A stretch of DNA of 64,000 nt from Sphagnum compactum (Eukaryota > Bryophyta > Sphagnopsida > Sphagnales), in contig OZ234493.1 of assembly GCA_965153455.1 (NCBI GenBank), positions 2,356,001-2,420,000 on the forward strand. The letters are read 5' to 3'. The stretch's first letter is position 1. Each line of letters opens with the position of its first letter. This document shows, in pieces, positions 36,040 through 50,440 of the stretch. The notes under the pieces are model-generated. The model saw only the letters and a program-made list of their open reading frames with translations. It did no database searches and was not told where the DNA came from. Made by a program: the position numbers and the translations under genes.

Positions 36040-39000
36040 CATTTGAATTCACCACTAATTTCACCCAAGGGAAGTTCAAATCATGTCCTAAAGGGTTTCA
36101 TTAACCTCATATAATTTTTTCAAGTCACAAATTATTCTACCTAGGAATGATCATGAAAGGGAGGTGAAGCTTTAGCAATATTTACAATGGTAAAGGTGTA
36201 GTTAAACATTACAACATGTGGAGGAGTGGATGACCCAAAGATCAAGTACCACTTGAAGTTGGAAGGTGTGATAAGTGGTGCCATAATGGAAAAAAACACA
36301 ACACTTCAAAGAGGATTGGAAGCAAACGTAAGCACAAAGACATTACCATAAAGCACAATGATGATGACTAAAAGTTCCCAAGTTTCAACTTATAAAAGCA
36401 CAACAAATTTTCATGGGTCTTCAAATAGATCATGGGACACAACTTTAAGAAAGTGTGAAGTTCGAATTGAGAAATAAAAGTGCAAATAGTAAACCTTTTG
36501 TTGGGTTCAAGCTACAACACAATTGGAATTGTGAGTTTTGTTGTGAGTTGTGATGCAAGAATATAAGGTTGTAAATTTTTGCATTCAATGACAAGATTAG
36601 ATGATACCAACCAACTTTGCCTTAGGCATCATTTTGAAATCCTCAAATCCAACCATTGTTTATATTTCATGTTTCAATTAATCAATAATTTAAGTTGGTG
36701 TTGATTTTTTTGAATCTACTTATAAATCAAGATTCATAATATATCATGAAAACATATAACTAAGTTTGAAATCAGTTTGATGAATAAAAAATACATTAAA
36801 ATATTTTTGAAAAAAGATTAATTAATGTATTTATTGTTTTAAAAACTTGAAAAAAATTTTAAATGACATATTCTTATAATTAAAAAAGAACCTTAATATA
36901 ATAATATAATGTATTTTTAAAAATTCCAATTTTTTCAAGAATGTTTGAAAATAAATAGTCATTTAAAGGGGCATATTTGGTTCATTATATTGTGTTTAGA
37001 TCCCTCATGAACCTTTGAGGGCTTTAGGATTGAAATGCACACATCATGCATACACTAAACCTTCATAAATTAATTCCTTTTTTTTATCTTTTAGAATCCA
37101 TGAAACATGAAATGCAACCACTTCACATACAAATTCAAACCTTTAGTTGTTCATAAATTTTAAGGAAAAAATATCCTTGAATGCTACCACTAAAAATGTC
37201 ACACATTCATTTTATTAAACCTAGATTTAAACTTTATGAAACATCTACATAAAATATTTTCAATAGATTTTTTATGAGAGTACATTTACTAGGTTGTATT
37301 AAAATTTCCAAATTGTATCAAGAATATTTTGTATTTTGATGTTCCCAATCAATCTATTTAAAAAATGTTTGAAGATTGTGATGACGTTTCCTTTCCTTGA
37401 ACTTATTGGTTAAAAATGCTTGAATTTGAAACATGTTTTGATTTTTTCTCAAGGAATTTCTAAGGTACCTTTCATGATATTCCATTTTATTATTTTGAAT
37501 GTAATTAATTGAATAAGTATAATTTAATTATGAAATTTCAAAGTTTAGGAGGTGATTATTCAAGGGGTCATGACAATTTTGAATATAAATTTGTAATGAA
37601 TTTCATTTTTATTTTCCAATAAAAAAAGATCATATACTTACACATGCAATAGATAAACATGATTTTAAAATAACAATTATGAATAAAATTAAAGGAAAAA
37701 GCTTACTTGAATATTGTTTAATCAATTTTGGTTAATAGGGTGTATTATGAAAGTTCAACAGGCAAAAATATTTTGGGTGGTACTACTAGAATTTTAGAAT
37801 AGTTTTTCCTAATGAACTTTCGTAACTCAATAAATTGTTATAGGTGTGATTGTTAAGTGACCAACACAAGACTTGAAGAAGGAAGTGGCAAGGAAGAACA
37901 TAAAGGAGACTGAGGATGGAAAATCATGATAGATGAAAGGGGAGGTGATGGCTTCCCCTAACCAAAGGTTGGGATGAGAAATGACTATTGTATTATGGCA
38001 AGGTGATGGGTGGTGGTAAGAAAACCTTGTGTGTTGTCTTTCAAGGCAACAATTCAGCAATGCCTACCTCCTTTGAACAACGAAAGTATCGTTTTTTTTC
38101 CCATTCTTGAGGCTACCCATTTACATCACCTTTATAAAGGTTGCCACTTGATGAAAAATCACTAATATAAAAAAATGTTGATTGTGATTCATAAAACATT
38201 GTCTAATAATATAATGTTCATGGAAAAAATAAAATGGAAGCTTGTTGAACTTGACCTTTTGCAAACATTGGGAGAGCCTTTGTCTCTTTCATAGTTAATG
38301 CATATTTGTTTGAAACCTTGACATGAACAAAAGTGAAAATATCTCATGGGTTTGATCAAAACCTCAAACTTCTTTTCTCCATTGCAAAATGTGATAACTA
38401 AGTGTTTAGGCATGACCACACATTTCAAGCAAATAATGATGCACGAATGTGGGTGTTTTCTTGTGTGAATAAAAATTGTCAAGTCATTGAGCAAGTTTGC
38501 CAATAATTTCTTAACAACTTTTTCTAGGAAAATCAAAACAAAAGTTACCATATTTCTTGGAGCCTTTTATGTTCCATAACAAAAAAATTCATCGAATGAA
38601 ATAACAAGTTCCCCCTATCCAAGATGCATATAAATTTTAACAATTTCACCAAAATTTCCCATTTTTATTCTTAAGCAAAGAAACAAGTGTTTATATATTT
38701 ATTATTTTCCCCCCAATGTTGTGATCTAGTTGAAATGGTGATCATCCATAATATGACATAGCCAAATTTGGTGATAAAAAATATGAAATTTTTAAAAAGA
38801 TAGTATCCTTCTATGTTTTTGGCTACCTACTAGAACTTATGATAGAATGTGACGATTAAAAAAAGTCAGAATTTGGCAATAAAAAACCCAAAAAACACTT
38901 ACTTTTTGCCATTTTGGAAAACAAATTCATCATTTGGCAAACATTCACACAAAAAAAAAGAAGCTCTCAATGACGTTGACAACTAGATTGGAATTCATTG

Positions 39001-40600
39001 GACATTAATTGAAACTTAGTATTAGGCTTGTAAAAACATAGCATAAATTTGATAAAACTATGGGATAACAAAACATAAGGTCCAATGTAAATGAATAAGA
39101 GAAGGTTGGAACCATAAAAACCATATCAACATTTAATAAACACGAGTGCATTTACATTATTTGATTATTTTATAATTATGTGGTGATTTATTATTGACCT
39201 AAATTAATATTGAAATATGGATATATAGTCTTATACAAATGGATTATGAATAAGATAACTTGCAAGAGTGCGTATGTTATTGTGAATAGTTGAGATGCGC
39301 GAGCAACAAGATTATTCATGGAAATCAATGTGTTGAAAATGGTTATCAAACATCGCCTATGATGTAGAGATTTGAGAGTGATGTTGTGACCTTTTTGTCG
39401 ATGGTTGAAAAATCTTGTCACCAACTTGTAGATGGATGAAAAACATGTAACCCGCCTTTCAATGGATGAAAACTCATTATCTATGTCCATTTGAACGAAA
39501 TATCCAAGAAAAATAAAATCCCAAAAAGGTTGTGCATCATGAATGATGGGAGGAAGACTAATCAAAAAGTTTGGGAACCTTTAAACTAGAGGTTATATGA
39601 TTTTTTTCATGTGTTGATTAATCCTACTATCCATGAATTGAACACCTTCACCTTATTCCAAAAGTAAAATCGAGTTAGAACTTTTGATTTGTGAAAAATG
39701 AAAAGTAACAATGTAATTTGTTGCTTCTATCAAATCGATGATTTGATTTTGAGTAATCAAATGGAATACAAAATATTAACACAACAATTGAAATGCCACA
39801 AACTAGTGATTTCTCATTTTATAATGGCTTAAAAAGTTGTGTGTCACAAGATCAATAATTTTTTTATCACTCCTCCGTTACATTAGCCTCCTTAACATTT
39901 AAGGCACAAAAAATGTATGTCTTAAAACAAGTCAAAAAAATTGTTGAATGCATCTTGTTCATTGATGCCTTTTTAATCAATGATAGTGCTTTTGGTTGCC
40001 CATTAGGTTTCCAATGATTTTCAAAACCCTTCTTCTTCACCCAAGAAAATGCACAATTTGTTAATTCGTTATCAAAGGCCACCAATTTGAGGTGGCCACA
40101 AAACTCCATACAAACATTTAACTCATACATGCCATTGGTCAAAAATGGAATTGGGGGGTGGGTGTGTTGGTTGGAAAGAATTAAGGGGATGGTGAGCAAC
40201 CAAGATTATGCCTCAATCCAATCAACACCATTTTTTCCTTTGATTACTTGTGGAAAATATACTCATAAAATCTTTCTTTTTCCATTTGGAACCAAAAAAA
40301 AGAAACAATTTATCTTTTATCTTTTATCTAACATTGATTATTATAATAACAATAGTAATCTTCAATCATTTATTTTCAATATATTGAAAATACATTGTAT
40401 CAATGCATTATGTCACCATGCATTATTAGTGCAAGCATCATGCTATGCTATCATTGTGAATCCCATGGTACATATGTAGTGCATATGCAAGGGTGGAATT
40501 TTTTTAAACATTGCATCAACAAAAAAATGTTACATTTGCAACTACCACATTTGCAAGTTCATGGTTAATATCAAGTAGTTGCTAATGTAACAAAAAAATA
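36040..40600. other. AT-rich DNA; no gene seen
   Basis: Frames of up to about 124 residues (39191-39565, 38189-38551, minus strand) show no motifs I recognise. They may be remnants of the same or other transposons. A plus-orientation GCCAAATTTGGC-family copy lies at about 38712-38780. Confidence 0.45.
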
Positions 40601-40617
40601 TTTATAGACTATTGACA

Positions 40618-40765
40618 CGTGTTCAACAATACATTGAAACACAATTAAATGTATAGCCACTTTTCCACTATTGACAAATATATGGCTACATATAAAAACA
40701 TGATGCTTAGTTTATATTTTCCCATTAATTTTCAACTATAGTCAATTGATATTTGCCATGAGTTT
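40618..40765 (+). repeat. Dispersed repeat, copy 1 (pair with 41228-41370)
   Basis: About 145 bp alignable with 41228-41370 at roughly 70 percent. Shared blocks include aacaat.cattgaaac, attaaatgta, ccactttcc, aacaaatagatgg, atggctacatataaaaa and ttgataattgcca. Both copies are in the same orientation about 610 bp apart. Confidence 0.6.
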
Positions 40766-41227
40766 TTATTTATACATCAAATTTTGCTAAAAACAACTCC
40801 ATGTCTAGATATAGCAAGGGTAGGATAATTTTCAAAATATATGGATAAGAGGCTATTGTGTTTTCGAGTTTATGGTTAAGGTAGGGTAGCCATTAATGTA
40901 CCCCAAAAATATACCAATACACTAATGATTAGCGTTTTTCTTTTTGGTGAAATTTCGTCAAAATGTCAAAAAAAATAATTAAAGGAATATTTTGTTACAA
41001 ATTCTTTAAATTTTTGAAAAAAATTGCCAAAAAAATAGAGGTTTGAACTAATTTCGTCAAATTTAAAAGCCCTCCTCATGTGGGTCACCAAATCAAAGAA
41101 CAAATACAAAAACATTTTATTGCCTTGCTTGTCTTATTGCCATTTAAAATTAAATCCTTCTTGGGATGCTAGCCAATGGTGCTACATGAAAAAATTGAAA
41201 AAAACATTATTGCTACTGATACGTTGT

Positions 41228-41370
41228 TGTAACAATGCATTAAAACCTAATTTAATGTATCTCCACTTTCCACACATAACAAATAGATGGTTGTGTATGA
41301 AAATTTGATAATTGGTTTAAATTTCTCATCATTTTTCAATCTAACTAGTTGATAATTGCCATTTTATTTT
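41228..41370 (+). repeat. Dispersed repeat, copy 2 (pair with 40618-40765)
   Basis: Diverged direct copy of 40618-40765. It is preceded by a short block (cttgggatgctagccaatgg, about 41160-41179) that resembles part of the MITE relative at about 54770-54790. Confidence 0.6.
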
Positions 41371-41374
41371 TCAT

Positions 41375-44300
41375 ATATAATAAGTATTTTGTTATCCTTT
41401 CAATTAAGATTAGATTTGTAGATTAAGGTGTCAAGTCACATTTTTGAATTTGGTGCAAATCATGTTCCATAAGTTTCAAATGAAACCACAATATAATCAT
41501 ATGCACTCATTTCCTTACTATTTGTTTAAGATCAATGGTTTGGCTTGCCAAGATGATTTGGAAAAATTGGATTGGATTTAGATAACATTCTTAGAATCAT
41601 GATTTATAAATCAGCATAATATTCTTACAACCCAAAATTATGTTGTACTATATTATAATGAAAAAGTATTTTAAAAATATTTCTTATAAATATGTCATTT
41701 TCAAATCTTTTTAAATCTTTTTTTAGAAGTCCATTAAATACAAAAACATTGGTTACATTATTGTAAAAGTTTTAATTGGGTATTTTATACTCAGTAGACT
41801 CAATTCAAATTTATTAAAATGCTCCCGTAATATATTGAAAACATTGTTGTAAAAGTGCACCAAACATTTCCAACGTTAACTTGACTTATCATTTTAAAAC
41901 CTTTAAAATTAAACCATGGTTACACCTTCCTTAGGTCTTAAAAATGCGATCGAACCCCTTCCTCTTCACAAGTTGTTCATGCATTATTCCAAATGTTTTT
42001 TGAAGCAATTTTTGTCATTCCATGATTTTATATATTTAACTTAAGGTAGGCAATTTTATGTGTTGAACTCGATAGTTGTGTTAGGCTAGATTTTTTTTGA
42101 TACATCGTGAATTCATAACTTGGTGTTTACTAGAAGAACCTTTAAAAGGATTGTAGACAAACATTACATAAAATATTTGTGTCAAGATAAGTTTGATTTC
42201 TACAACAAATCATAACTTAGGATTATCATTTTATTGCCATTTGCAACTTTAATAACTCTTCTTCAATGTGTAACAACTTCTTCAATGTTTCCAATATAAG
42301 GTTTTTGCCATGTTCTTTAATGTATTGCAACATCATTTTCATTTTTTTTGTTGGTCTCTTGATGGCCAAATATGTTATAGTGCAATACAAAATGGACATG
42401 ATACAAAAGATCTTATATTTTCTTATGAACAAATTTTTGAACTTTCATAGTAACTTTTACTATTATGTAGATGCTTCGGTAGCCTCATGTTTGTATCTAA
42501 CAATATTGGTCTTGGGGTGGAAACACAAGCAATTAGACACAAAAGTCATCCCTAACAATTGCACTTTCATGCTATCATATTTTGGACACATAAATGCAAG
42601 AAAGTAAAGTCAAAACTCCTTCAAATCTTATTGTCAAACCAACATGCCTCCACTAAATTTTAATGTATGTTATATATTATGTTCCAGTAAGTTTAGTATA
42701 ATAAAAGTAGGTAACAAGTATTTTAAAAACTAATTGGTGAATATGGTGTTCAAAAAAAATTCTACATTAGAAGTTTGATGTATTTTGATTGTATGATGTT
42801 CCACTATGACATGTTTATAGGAAGATGCAACACACATCTAATTTTAGATTTTATCAAATTTTGGGATGGTATGGTGTCAGATAGTTACATCCACTTCTCT
42901 TCTTCATTTCAACTTTTTAAATAATGGTATTTATGTTTTGTTTTTAAATTTTTTATACATGAATTGTGTTGCACCAACAATTACATAATTAATAATAAAA
43001 AATTAAACATTATATTAAACTAGAATTGCACATGATATTTGAAATGTCTACTTTCATTTATATTGTATTAGTGTTTCATTCCATGCAACTATAGTGTCAC
43101 ATTTATCTTCATAGCATATTGCTTTAAAAGTGGAAAACAATTTATTAGTATATCAATCTAACTAACCATCTATGTATTACTTTATCAAACTTTAATGTTT
43201 TGGGCTCATTCAAGATTGGGCTATGACTTTAAAAAATAAAGACTTTTAGAATTTTTTTCATTGTCCACCAAAGAAAAATTTACAGATGAAAAATTAAATC
43301 CAAAAAGTTAAATAGCTAAAATGAAAATTATTGTATGGTGGTCATGATTTTTCACATTCATATATTGTTATACATTAATACTTTGGTTCAAAACTAAAAT
43401 GCAAAACATGCTTAAAATACGTTTCTATATACAACATGATTCTTTTGCCTGATTATTTATTGCAAATATGACTTGCACTTAGGGCTACAAATTCCAAGCT
43501 TGCCATGAGTAAAAGTCCCTTTTTAGCAACCATAAATAATGAATTATGTTAAACTACTTAGCATGTGGTTTATAATTTAATAAAATGCATCCAATAAACA
43601 TTGTTAAAAATCAATGTAAGAACTATTTATCCATTAAAATTTTGAAAAAACATTTCGTTACTTAATGCATTCCCTTTTATTCCTTTTTTAAAAACTAAAG
43701 TTTTAACAAATGATACATTCATTTAAATGAACTTTAAATGAAATTTATACAATATTCAATTTATTATGGAATCGTTAAAATTAATTTAACATGACATTGT
43801 TATATTTTGAGCATAAAAAAATGCATTCTAATTATAATGCAATTTCAATATTTTAAGAATCCAAATTGGGTTATGCATTCATTTCCAGTATAGTTATTTT
43901 GTGAACCCCAATTGTGAATAAACCATTTTAGTGCATCACATGAAATGGGTGTTGGTTGTTCTATAAATGATATATCCAAGATGTTAAACAATGAACCCAT
44001 TACTGAATACATCAAGATTGATGGCAAGGTGGTGATTGTCACATACCACGATTTCATTGAAATTGATAAATTGTTAGATGGGTGTGCAAAAAGAAAAAAA
44101 ACATATTGTAAATGTTGCAAAGGTTATTTTCAATTGTAATTATTACATGTTTTCAACAATAAGATTAGGCTAAATTTTATCATTGTGCAATCCAAGATTG
44201 CAACAAGGCCTTGGATGATGTGGCCAACCAAGTTATGTGTTCCACCCATTCCAATGTGGGCTTCCAAACCAAGTAAAAAAAAGTGTAGTTTGTTGTAAGA

Positions 44301-47300
44301 GACAACAATGTGTTTGAATAATTTGGAAAATGAAAAAAACTTGGTCTTGTAAGACCCCTACCCCTCCCCCTCAAAGTTGTGCCATCAACAAGCAACCAAG
44401 GCACAAACTCAAACACACATTTTGCAAAAGAAAGATGAAACGTTAAGAGAACTAAATAGCCTAAATAGGTTACATGAATACTTCCACCTTAAAACCGAAG
44501 GGTATGAAGTCCAATCTTGTGGATATTGTTCCCTCTCCACATACAAGTCCTCAAAGGAGTTGTTACTATCATCCCTCCTTCACCTCTTGAGCTGAATACC
44601 AATATCATGCCTCTTCATGCTCCATTTGGTTGAATTGTTTGGAAGTTTGTGACTTTTGTAAAAGATGTTCTTCAACACGTCGAATATTAATCTTGAATCC
44701 TTTTCAATAACAACAAATGAAATTGCAAAACCTCTTCCCTATTTAATAAATGTGCAATCCATTTAACCCACCTTACCACCTTCCCACCAAGAAATTCAAC
44801 CCATTATAAGTGAAAATGTGATTGAAAAAACATGGCCCTTCGTAACTAGACAACTAGGGGGTTTTGAAGTTAAAGATTGTGCACATGAGACCAAAGGCAT
44901 ACAAGGCCTTGAAGTGAAGGTGATAGGATATCACTTTTGAAGAGATGTTTCTTTTGATAAGGTGGAATTGAATGTTGTAAAAGGTTGAAAAAGTTAAATG
45001 TATATAGACCTCAAAAACCACCAATTGATTTCTACACATGGTTGATGAAAGAATGAGCCTTATCAACTAGGAATGGAAACTTTGATCCTCAACCCAAGTT
45101 ATTAATGCATTCCTCCACTTTTTGATTTCAAGACCAACCTTCAAACAATCATTGGGTATTATTCTGTGTTAGGTTGGTTAGGTTATGTTTCATCCCATAC
45201 TTTCATTGTCTTTATAACTTTAATTTCAATTTATCAACCCATGGCTTTGTAATGTTTCAAACTTCTATAATAATCTCATAATGGGTAGTTGTAGAATACA
45301 ATGTTTCTATATGGATTGTCATTGTGCCATCTATTTAATCATTTCAACATGATTTTAAACTCTTATTGGATATCACAAAAGGGGATTCATTTATGTGGAA
45401 TTAACACATGGAGTCTTTCACCAATGAAAAAATTGTAACAATATAATGAATGGTCAATTTTAGATGGATTGTCATAGCCCATTTAAATTGAACAAAAACT
45501 TTTATTTCACAATATATTTGTACAATGTTTTTACTTTGGGACATAACACTATGAAGGTTGATAATATAGGTTTTACAAAGTCCATTTTGATATTAAGATT
45601 TTTTGAAAGTAAATTTAATAATAAAAAAGGAGTTTAAAATGGTGGTCCAAACTCAAATACAAAAAAATATCTTAATTTTTTAACATCATTTGAATCAATT
45701 TGAAAGATGAACCAATTCATTGGGCCTAAAATATATTCTAAATACAAAGGATGTGGACTTTAAAAATGAATCATGAAATGCCACTTTTGGTTCAAACTTC
45801 ACCTTAATGTGTTTTTATTTTAATATTGCACTAAATGTTTCTCTCACATGGGACCATCGCAATGTATCACATATCTTTTAATAATACCTATTATTAACCA
45901 AGATTCCATTGTATTAATGGTTTATTACAATCGAATGTTAAATAAACATTTTGTTTAATTATCCCCTATCATAATCACAATGTTTTTTTTGTGTTTGATA
46001 ATTTTAATGTATTTTATACATATCAATAGGTGAGTGGGATATGGAAATTTATAATTTTAATGCAAAAATGTACTATTAAATAACTTTGAGATTGGAACTC
46101 TGAGTAAATATTACAAAGTAAAACCAGGTAATTTATATTCTAGAACTTCCAAACATGGGTTTTATTGCTATCAAAATCAATTGGTTTTTACATTGATAAA
46201 TATTCACAACCTTTATAATCTAAATGTTTTTCTAGTTCAAATTAATATTGCAAAGATTCAAAACCAAAATTTTATAGCGTTCAAAGAAATCTATGCACTA
46301 ACTTGAAAACATCCAAAACAAAATTTCTGAAAAAAGAAAAATATTTCTTTCCATAGGAAGTCTTCATTTGAAAAATGATGATAACACAAAAAAAAATTTA
46401 TTGCAATCTAATATTATGATAATTTTTAAGATCTAAGCATAAAATTTTAAAGGGCATCTGAAAAATTGAAAAAATCAAAGTTTAAATATTTGATGAAGTG
46501 TGGTGCCATCCATCTTGAAATCTAATGAAGTAGATCCGGTAAACGCAATATTGGCTACACGGTTTACCAATCCTTTAGTGACATTTTCAAGAGGTCACCG
46601 TCCTTAAAAAATTATCTATTATCTATTATCAATTTTAATTTTAATATAATACTAGTTATTTCGATAATCCAATGGTTGTTGAAGGTTCAAAAATTCCAAA
46701 ATTCAAAAGTTTTCCTCTTTTAACAATCTACCAATTTATTAATATGTACCTTTAAAATGTGGATGTTATGGTTGGAGTTCAAAACACTATAACCATCTAT
46801 GTATCCCCTTATCATATATGCACTGTGGTACCTAATGAAAGATTTAATGGATGTAGCCTAGTCAATCAAACTAAAGGAGTTGTTCTCTTACCTTTCTAAT
46901 CTTATTAACATGTCTTGAAAACATTTGAGGACAATGTGGTGTAGTTTGACATGGAGTTGATTTTTAAACACACAATGATCTTGTCGATTGCACAACTTGT
47001 TTAAGAGAAGAACAATGCCCAACAAATTGAAAAAGTCATGTGGGACGAGAACCCAAATTGGTAAATACTATCTACCAATCATGACATCATGCCAAAAGAT
47101 GTTGACAATTCCTTGGTGCCACAATAATAAATCTAACATTAGGTTCCATCATTTTGTAATAAATGATCTTTTAGGTATTACATGTATGTTTATGAATGTA
47201 TTACATGCCCATTACTAATTATTTATGTTGCTTATCAATGTAGAGGAAAGTATTGTGAAAAGATTGTTGGTTGGGTTACATACCCCCAAAATCTAATTGG

Positions 47301-48700
47301 CAATGATTCTCATTTTCATTGCCACCAAGCATCATTCATTTTTGCCACTTTGTTCATTGTTGACAACTCACACTAAGGAAGTTGTCATTCATTGTGATTG
47401 TCGAAATCCAATGTTTAGTGACATGGGAGAATTGTCACCAACCAACGTCACTAAAGTCAAAGAGGGAAACACAATGGTGGGGAAAGAGTGGGGGACATGG
47501 AGAAAAAGAGAGAAGGAAAAAAAGGAAGAAAATGAAAGATGATGTTATAACAAATGGGGGCTATTGCTGATAATAGACTCTCATTTTTGGATAAATCCTC
47601 CCCTCAACAAACATCAATTGTACCCTCCTTTTTCCTTGTTTTGTAGCCCTTAACATGCAAGAAATTACACAAATGCCCACCCAACACACACAAAACACCC
47701 AACAAGTAACACAAAAAAAATGCAATAAACTACAACAAATGTAAAAGAAAAGATCATTGGGAATGTTTATAAACTAGAGTTACCAATGAACCATAATTAT
47801 AATTGGGTGCATCATGGGCATGGATGTTGGGCCTAGTCAAGGATGACTGACATGTAAAAACCTAGCCCTATGTTGAGTCATACCATGTCATCACACATAT
47901 ACTTGCACATATGTGATATCAAATTAATCTTATCATGAACATATACCCAATACATTAATGTAGTTGATACCGTATTTCATAATAACAAAATAACCCATAG
48001 ATATCAAAGTGGAGAAATAGTTTTCACATGTTATGAGCCTTGTTTCACCCATTTCAAATTTTTGTGTAAGGTAGAATGCCCATTGCAAGCACTTGTAATT
48101 AAGATGTGGTGACCATTTTATGCTCGAAAGTTTTTTATTCATTTGCCAATACAATAGACACAAAACAAATCTCATGCTTGACCTTGTTTTTAATAATATA
48201 GTTCAAAAATGATTTCAACATGATTTTAATAGTACCACTTTTAATCACATTTTCATCAAGTACAGGAAGAAGTTTGAAATAATGTCATCCTTATCTTATA
48301 TAAGTTTCCTTTATTTTGGTCCCTTTTGTTTTCCCTTGGAGGCTTTACTTGTTTATAATTTGATTCATTAGGATTAATCCACAACACAATGAAAGGAATA
48401 AATTTATTAAAATGGATATTGTCTCCCCTTGTATTTCAATTATCCACCAAGTACTTATGTCCATAGTTCTAATTGAAACTCAAAGGTGATGATCTCATAC
48501 TTTCTAAAATTTATGTGCAAATCTAAAATTTATAATTGTCCAATATTTCAACTTATAAGTAAGATGATTATTTTCATGAGTTTCAATACCATCTTTCAAA
48601 GACATAATGTGTACCAAATTTGGGTACATGTAGTGTGCTTATATGTGGTCTACATTTTGTCCTATGTTTCCTTTGGCCAAAGTGAACCAATAATGAAAAC
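41375..48700. other. AT-rich DNA; no gene seen
   Basis: Long low-GC tract without an intact gene. Frames such as 42266-42607 (113 aa, plus), 43845-44120 (minus) and 46988-47218 (plus) have no recognisable domains or plausible splice partners. They may be decayed mobile-element sequence. Confidence 0.45.
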
Positions 48701-48719
48701 CTAGGGGGTTTTTTTTTTT

Positions 48720-48845
48720 TCCCCACTTTGTGATGTGGGTGAAATGGCAATTATCTATAACATGATTTAGCCAAATTTGGCTACATATTAGATATGAAAG
48801 TAGAAACAAACTAGAATCCTTCTCTCTTATTGGCTACCTATTAAT
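48720..48845 (+). repeat. Dispersed repeat family A, best-preserved copy
   Basis: Contains the perfect 16-bp palindrome TAGCCAAATTTGGCTA (48768-48783). It is preceded by ctttgtgatgtgggtgaaat and a ggcaattatctataacatga block, and followed by a second ttggctacctatta. Other members in plus orientation: about 24278-24340 (same perfect palindrome at 24323-24338), 28215-28310, 38712-38780 and 52700-52765. In minus orientation: about 26203-26265, 32380-32445 and 52585-52650. Confidence 0.75.
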
Positions 48846-48939
48846 GTGACCGAAGAGTAGGTCACCCCAATAGTGTGAACACAACAAATTTTTAGGGTTT
48901 TGTTTTTGTTTTATTGTTTTCATTAGCCTCACCTTTTTG

Positions 48940-49960
48940 CATTCTTGCGGCGAGAATGTGTCCATCACTGCTACAAGGAATGCATGGGTAGGCTATTTTG
49001 TTTGTTTGTGTGTTATGGAGGACAGGAGTTGTGCCGCGCGATGGATGGTGGAGGAAACAACTGCATTGAATAAGGTTTGCAAAATGGACGGAGGAAGGTA
49101 AGCATAAGAAGCAGTATGAAGGAGAACTGTGGGGGGTTCTTTTTGGTATGCAATTTTTTGGTTGTTGTAGCTTTCAGACTATTTAGCTAGTTGTTGATGA
49201 ATTCCGCTGCGCCAATGACTTAGTAGAGTAGTTGTGTAGATCACTATAAAAATAGATATGAGGGGTTGAAGCCGAGGAATGATGAAGAACTGAGGGGTCC
49301 GAACCATAGAACTAAAAGGCATACTGAAGACAAGGAGCATTTGGGGATAGGGAGTTTGTGTTGCAGTACCTTAGATCTATGTTGTAGGTAGCTAACAGAG
49401 TGAGTGCTAGAAACCTCAAGGGGTATCCTTAGGGTGGGTAGAATGAGTAAACCAGATCAAGAGTGAAGAAGAGACTTGAAGGGAGAAATATGTCGTGCAT
49501 TCTTGCATAAGAAATATGTCCCATTGAGTGGTTCTAGACGAGCCTGGTCCTACTGCTCAAAGTCAGGTTCTTCAGAAGCATTTAGATTCAAGGGTCTCTA
49601 GGTTGTTAGGTTTTCAGATAAGAGGAGTGGAAGTACACTGCATTGTTGCATTCAGTGGGGAATTGGTTAGCGGCTCAAATGGATAGAGTGAACCTTGAGA
49701 GTTCTAACCTCAAAGGCCATACCTCGATAGAATCTTGATTTTTGATGATATGCATTGGAGTTGGGTAGCTAATGGTTCATAACCATTTAAGTGGATGTAT
49801 GCTGGAAATTCAAACATCTATAATAGATCTGCCAATTAGAAGTTGCAAGAGGTGGATCTGTTAAAACCAGTGAATGTCAATAGAAGCCATCTTTGATACT
49901 AATACAACAAAATTCAAGAAGTGTTATTTTATGTAGAGCGCCAAAGATTCCAATTCTGTT
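48940..49960 (+). other. GC- and purine-rich island, unknown origin
   Basis: Base composition changes abruptly to nearly 50 percent GC in places (for example 49261-49320), with a G/A-rich plus strand, while both flanks are near 30 percent. No long open frame is present. The look (gtgccgcgcg, gaagccgagg, ggggtccgaacc) suggests an organelle-derived or structured-RNA-like insert, but no group II domain V, rRNA or tRNA core could be recognised. Confidence 0.35.
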
Positions 49961-50249
49961 TAGACCTATTGTATGTTGTCAGGTCGTTCTTTTTATCTTC
50001 CACTTTCTTTTGGTTATACTAAAACTTATCATAAAAATCTAGCAATTTAGATTTTTATTTTTATTTCAAAATCTTGACAATTTGAGCAAATTTTTCATGA
50101 AATATTCCTTTGTATAGGTCAAAAACATATATTTCAAGTTGAAAGTTGGTGAAATCTCCCCCCCCCGCTCCCAATGGTAGTGACCACCCACTATCACACC
50201 ATGCAAGATGGATGGTATGTGGATAGAAAACATTTTTTCATTGTATTCC

Positions 50250-50440
50250 TCTCCCATAGCTAACCATGGTAGTTAACTACGTACTAACTATCTACCTACC
50301 TAATAGTTGTCAAGCACATTACCTTCTTACCAAACTACATAATAAACATTTACATTTCATACCTACTTACCTATAGTACTTACCTATTTACATTGGTAGT
50401 TATCTAGGTAATGTGAGGTAGGAAGGTTTGCACGATAGAT
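50250..50440. repeat. Dispersed repeat family B (CTACCTACC / GGTAGTTATCTAGGT)
   Basis: Shared blocks are catagctaaccatggtagtta, taactatctacctacctaat, ttacctatagtacttaccta, a tacattggtagttatctagg block, and gtgaggtaggaaggttt. Relatives: about 31050-31320, 31380-31555, 62295-62410 and, in part, 27005-27066. Confidence 0.7.

Noticed and set aside
39191-39565. 124-residue minus-strand frame
   Set aside because: No motifs and no matching neighbours; not called as a gene.
42266-42607. 113-residue plus-strand frame
   Set aside because: No recognisable motif, AT-rich codons and no exon partners; likely chance or transposon debris.
48940-49960. Mitochondrial group II intron or rRNA
   Set aside because: Composition is suggestive, but no domain V hairpin, conserved intron ends or rRNA core could be recognised by eye. 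Kept only as an unexplained island.
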